Below are positions 6,079 through 6,666 of a stretch of 6,666 nt of DNA, piece after piece. The notes under the pieces are model-generated. The model saw only the letters and a program-made list of their open reading frames with translations. It ran no database searches and had not been told where the DNA came from. Both the position numbers and the translations under genes were made by a program. The DNA comes from Spirochaetales bacterium (GTDB lineage: Bacteria; Spirochaetota; Spirochaetia; Sphaerochaetales; Sphaerochaetaceae): contig JAGCUM010000085.1 in the NCBI GenBank assembly GCA_017962865.1, forward strand, positions 1 to 6,666, given 5' to 3'. Each line of letters opens with the position of its first letter. Positions within the stretch are counted from its first letter, which is position 1.

Positions 6079-6666
6079 ATGGAAGAAACAGATAGCAATA
6101 TGCAAGAAACGAATTCCATTCAGATGCAAGGCGGGATGCTCAGTGTGATGTCCCGCTACAAGCCTTCGAAGATCAAGACTTATCTAGACACTCGCGTTAT
6201 CGGTCAGGAGGAGGCGAAGAAAACGCTCGCCGTGGCCGTGTACAACCACATGAAACGATCTGTTCGCCGTTCCCAGGATAAGGACACTTCCATTAGGAAG
6301 TCAAATGTCATCCTCTTGGGCGGAACCGGATGTGGGAAGACATTCCTCGCCCAATGCATCGCCGACTACATGAACGTCCCCTGCTACATCCAGGACTGCA
6401 CCAAGATCACGGCCAGTGGCTATGTGGGTTCAGATGTAGAAGATTGCGTGGGCGGTCTATTACGCATGTGTAAGTACGACCTGGAGAAAGCGCAGCATGG
6501 GATTGTCGTCCTGGACGAGATCGACAAGAACGCTAGCCGCGAGGCTGGAATGTCCATAACGCGTGACGTTAGCGGGGAGTGTGTCCAGCAATCCCTCCTT
6601 AAAATTGTAGAAGGTGATATCGTCGGAGTTCCTCCTGCCGGTGGCCGCAAGCATCCGGAGCAACCA
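6079..6666 (+). CDS. clpX: ClpX-like AAA+ unfoldase lacking the zinc-binding domain (partial, 3' end missing)
   Basis: The frame is open from ATG 6079 to the window edge, giving 196 residues. A TAA at 6076-6078 makes this the earliest possible start; ATGs at 6100 and 6124 are alternatives. The sequence closely follows ClpX: YLDTRVIGQEEAKKTLAVAV (35-54), Walker A GGTGCGKT (81-88), pore-loop GYVG (114-117), Walker B GIVVLDEIDK (141-150), ITRDVSGECVQQSLLK (160-175) and the GGRKHP loop (188-193). ClpX unfolds proteins with ATP and feeds them to ClpP. The N-terminal four-cysteine zinc domain of housekeeping ClpX, used for adaptor and substrate binding, is missing and is replaced by a polar tail of about 25 residues. 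Walker A has Cys85 where Ser is usual. The ClpP-docking IGF loop, if present, would lie beyond the window, so ClpP partnership cannot be judged. It is probably a specialised paralogue linked to the upstream DNA-processing genes. Confidence 0.88.
   Translation, partial: MEETDSNMQETNSIQMQGGMLSVMSRYKPSKIKTYLDTRVIGQEEAKKTLAVAVYNHMKRSVRRSQDKDTSIRKSNVILLGGTGCGKTFLAQCIADYMNVPCYIQDCTKITASGYVGSDVEDCVGGLLRMCKYDLEKAQHGIVVLDEIDKNASREAGMSITRDVSGECVQQSLLKIVEGDIVGVPPAGGRKHPEQP

Overview
The window is a compact, forward-strand gene cluster from a bacterium, most likely a member of the Bacteroidota. The reasons are the resemblance of the nuclease and helicase proteins to accessory Bacteroidales families, starts without a clear Shine-Dalgarno sequence at 259 and 6079, and an A/T-rich leader before the first full gene. 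Coding DNA is roughly half G+C, with many C/G-ending codons. The taxonomic call is an inference from memory of families, not a search. I cannot tell whether the locus is chromosomal, on a plasmid or integrative element, or in a large phage.

Layout: 1-169 is the 3' end of an SbcC/Rad50-type SMC ATPase gene. 170-258 is an A/T-rich spacer (about one third G+C) that probably holds a promoter. 259-2943 is an AddB-like protein with a C-terminal PD-(D/E)XK nuclease. Its single reading frame is broken by an in-frame TGA at 871-873 into a 204-codon 5' part and a 3' part whose first ATG is at 1000. 2946-6005 is an AddA-like UvrD-family helicase fused to a C-terminal PD-(D/E)XK nuclease. 6006-6078 is a short spacer. 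6079-6666 is the 5' part of a ClpX-like AAA+ unfoldase that lacks the usual zinc-binding domain and runs off the window. No RNA genes, insertion sequences, CRISPR arrays or credible reverse-strand genes were seen.

How they may work together: SbcC-type ATPases (with SbcD) open blocked or hairpin DNA ends, and AddA/AddB-type helicase-nucleases resect double-strand ends. The two adjacent genes therefore look like a second, accessory DNA-end processing module. A ClpX-type unfoldase next to them could remodel or remove protein from DNA ends or from the nuclease complex, but that is speculation. Such a set fits either recombination/repair on a mobile element or anti-phage defence.

Two features suggest that this copy is damaged or atypical: the nonsense codon in the AddB-like gene, and loss of the conserved Walker B aspartate in the AddA-like helicase (AEFQD where DEFQD is expected). 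Both nuclease active sites read as intact.
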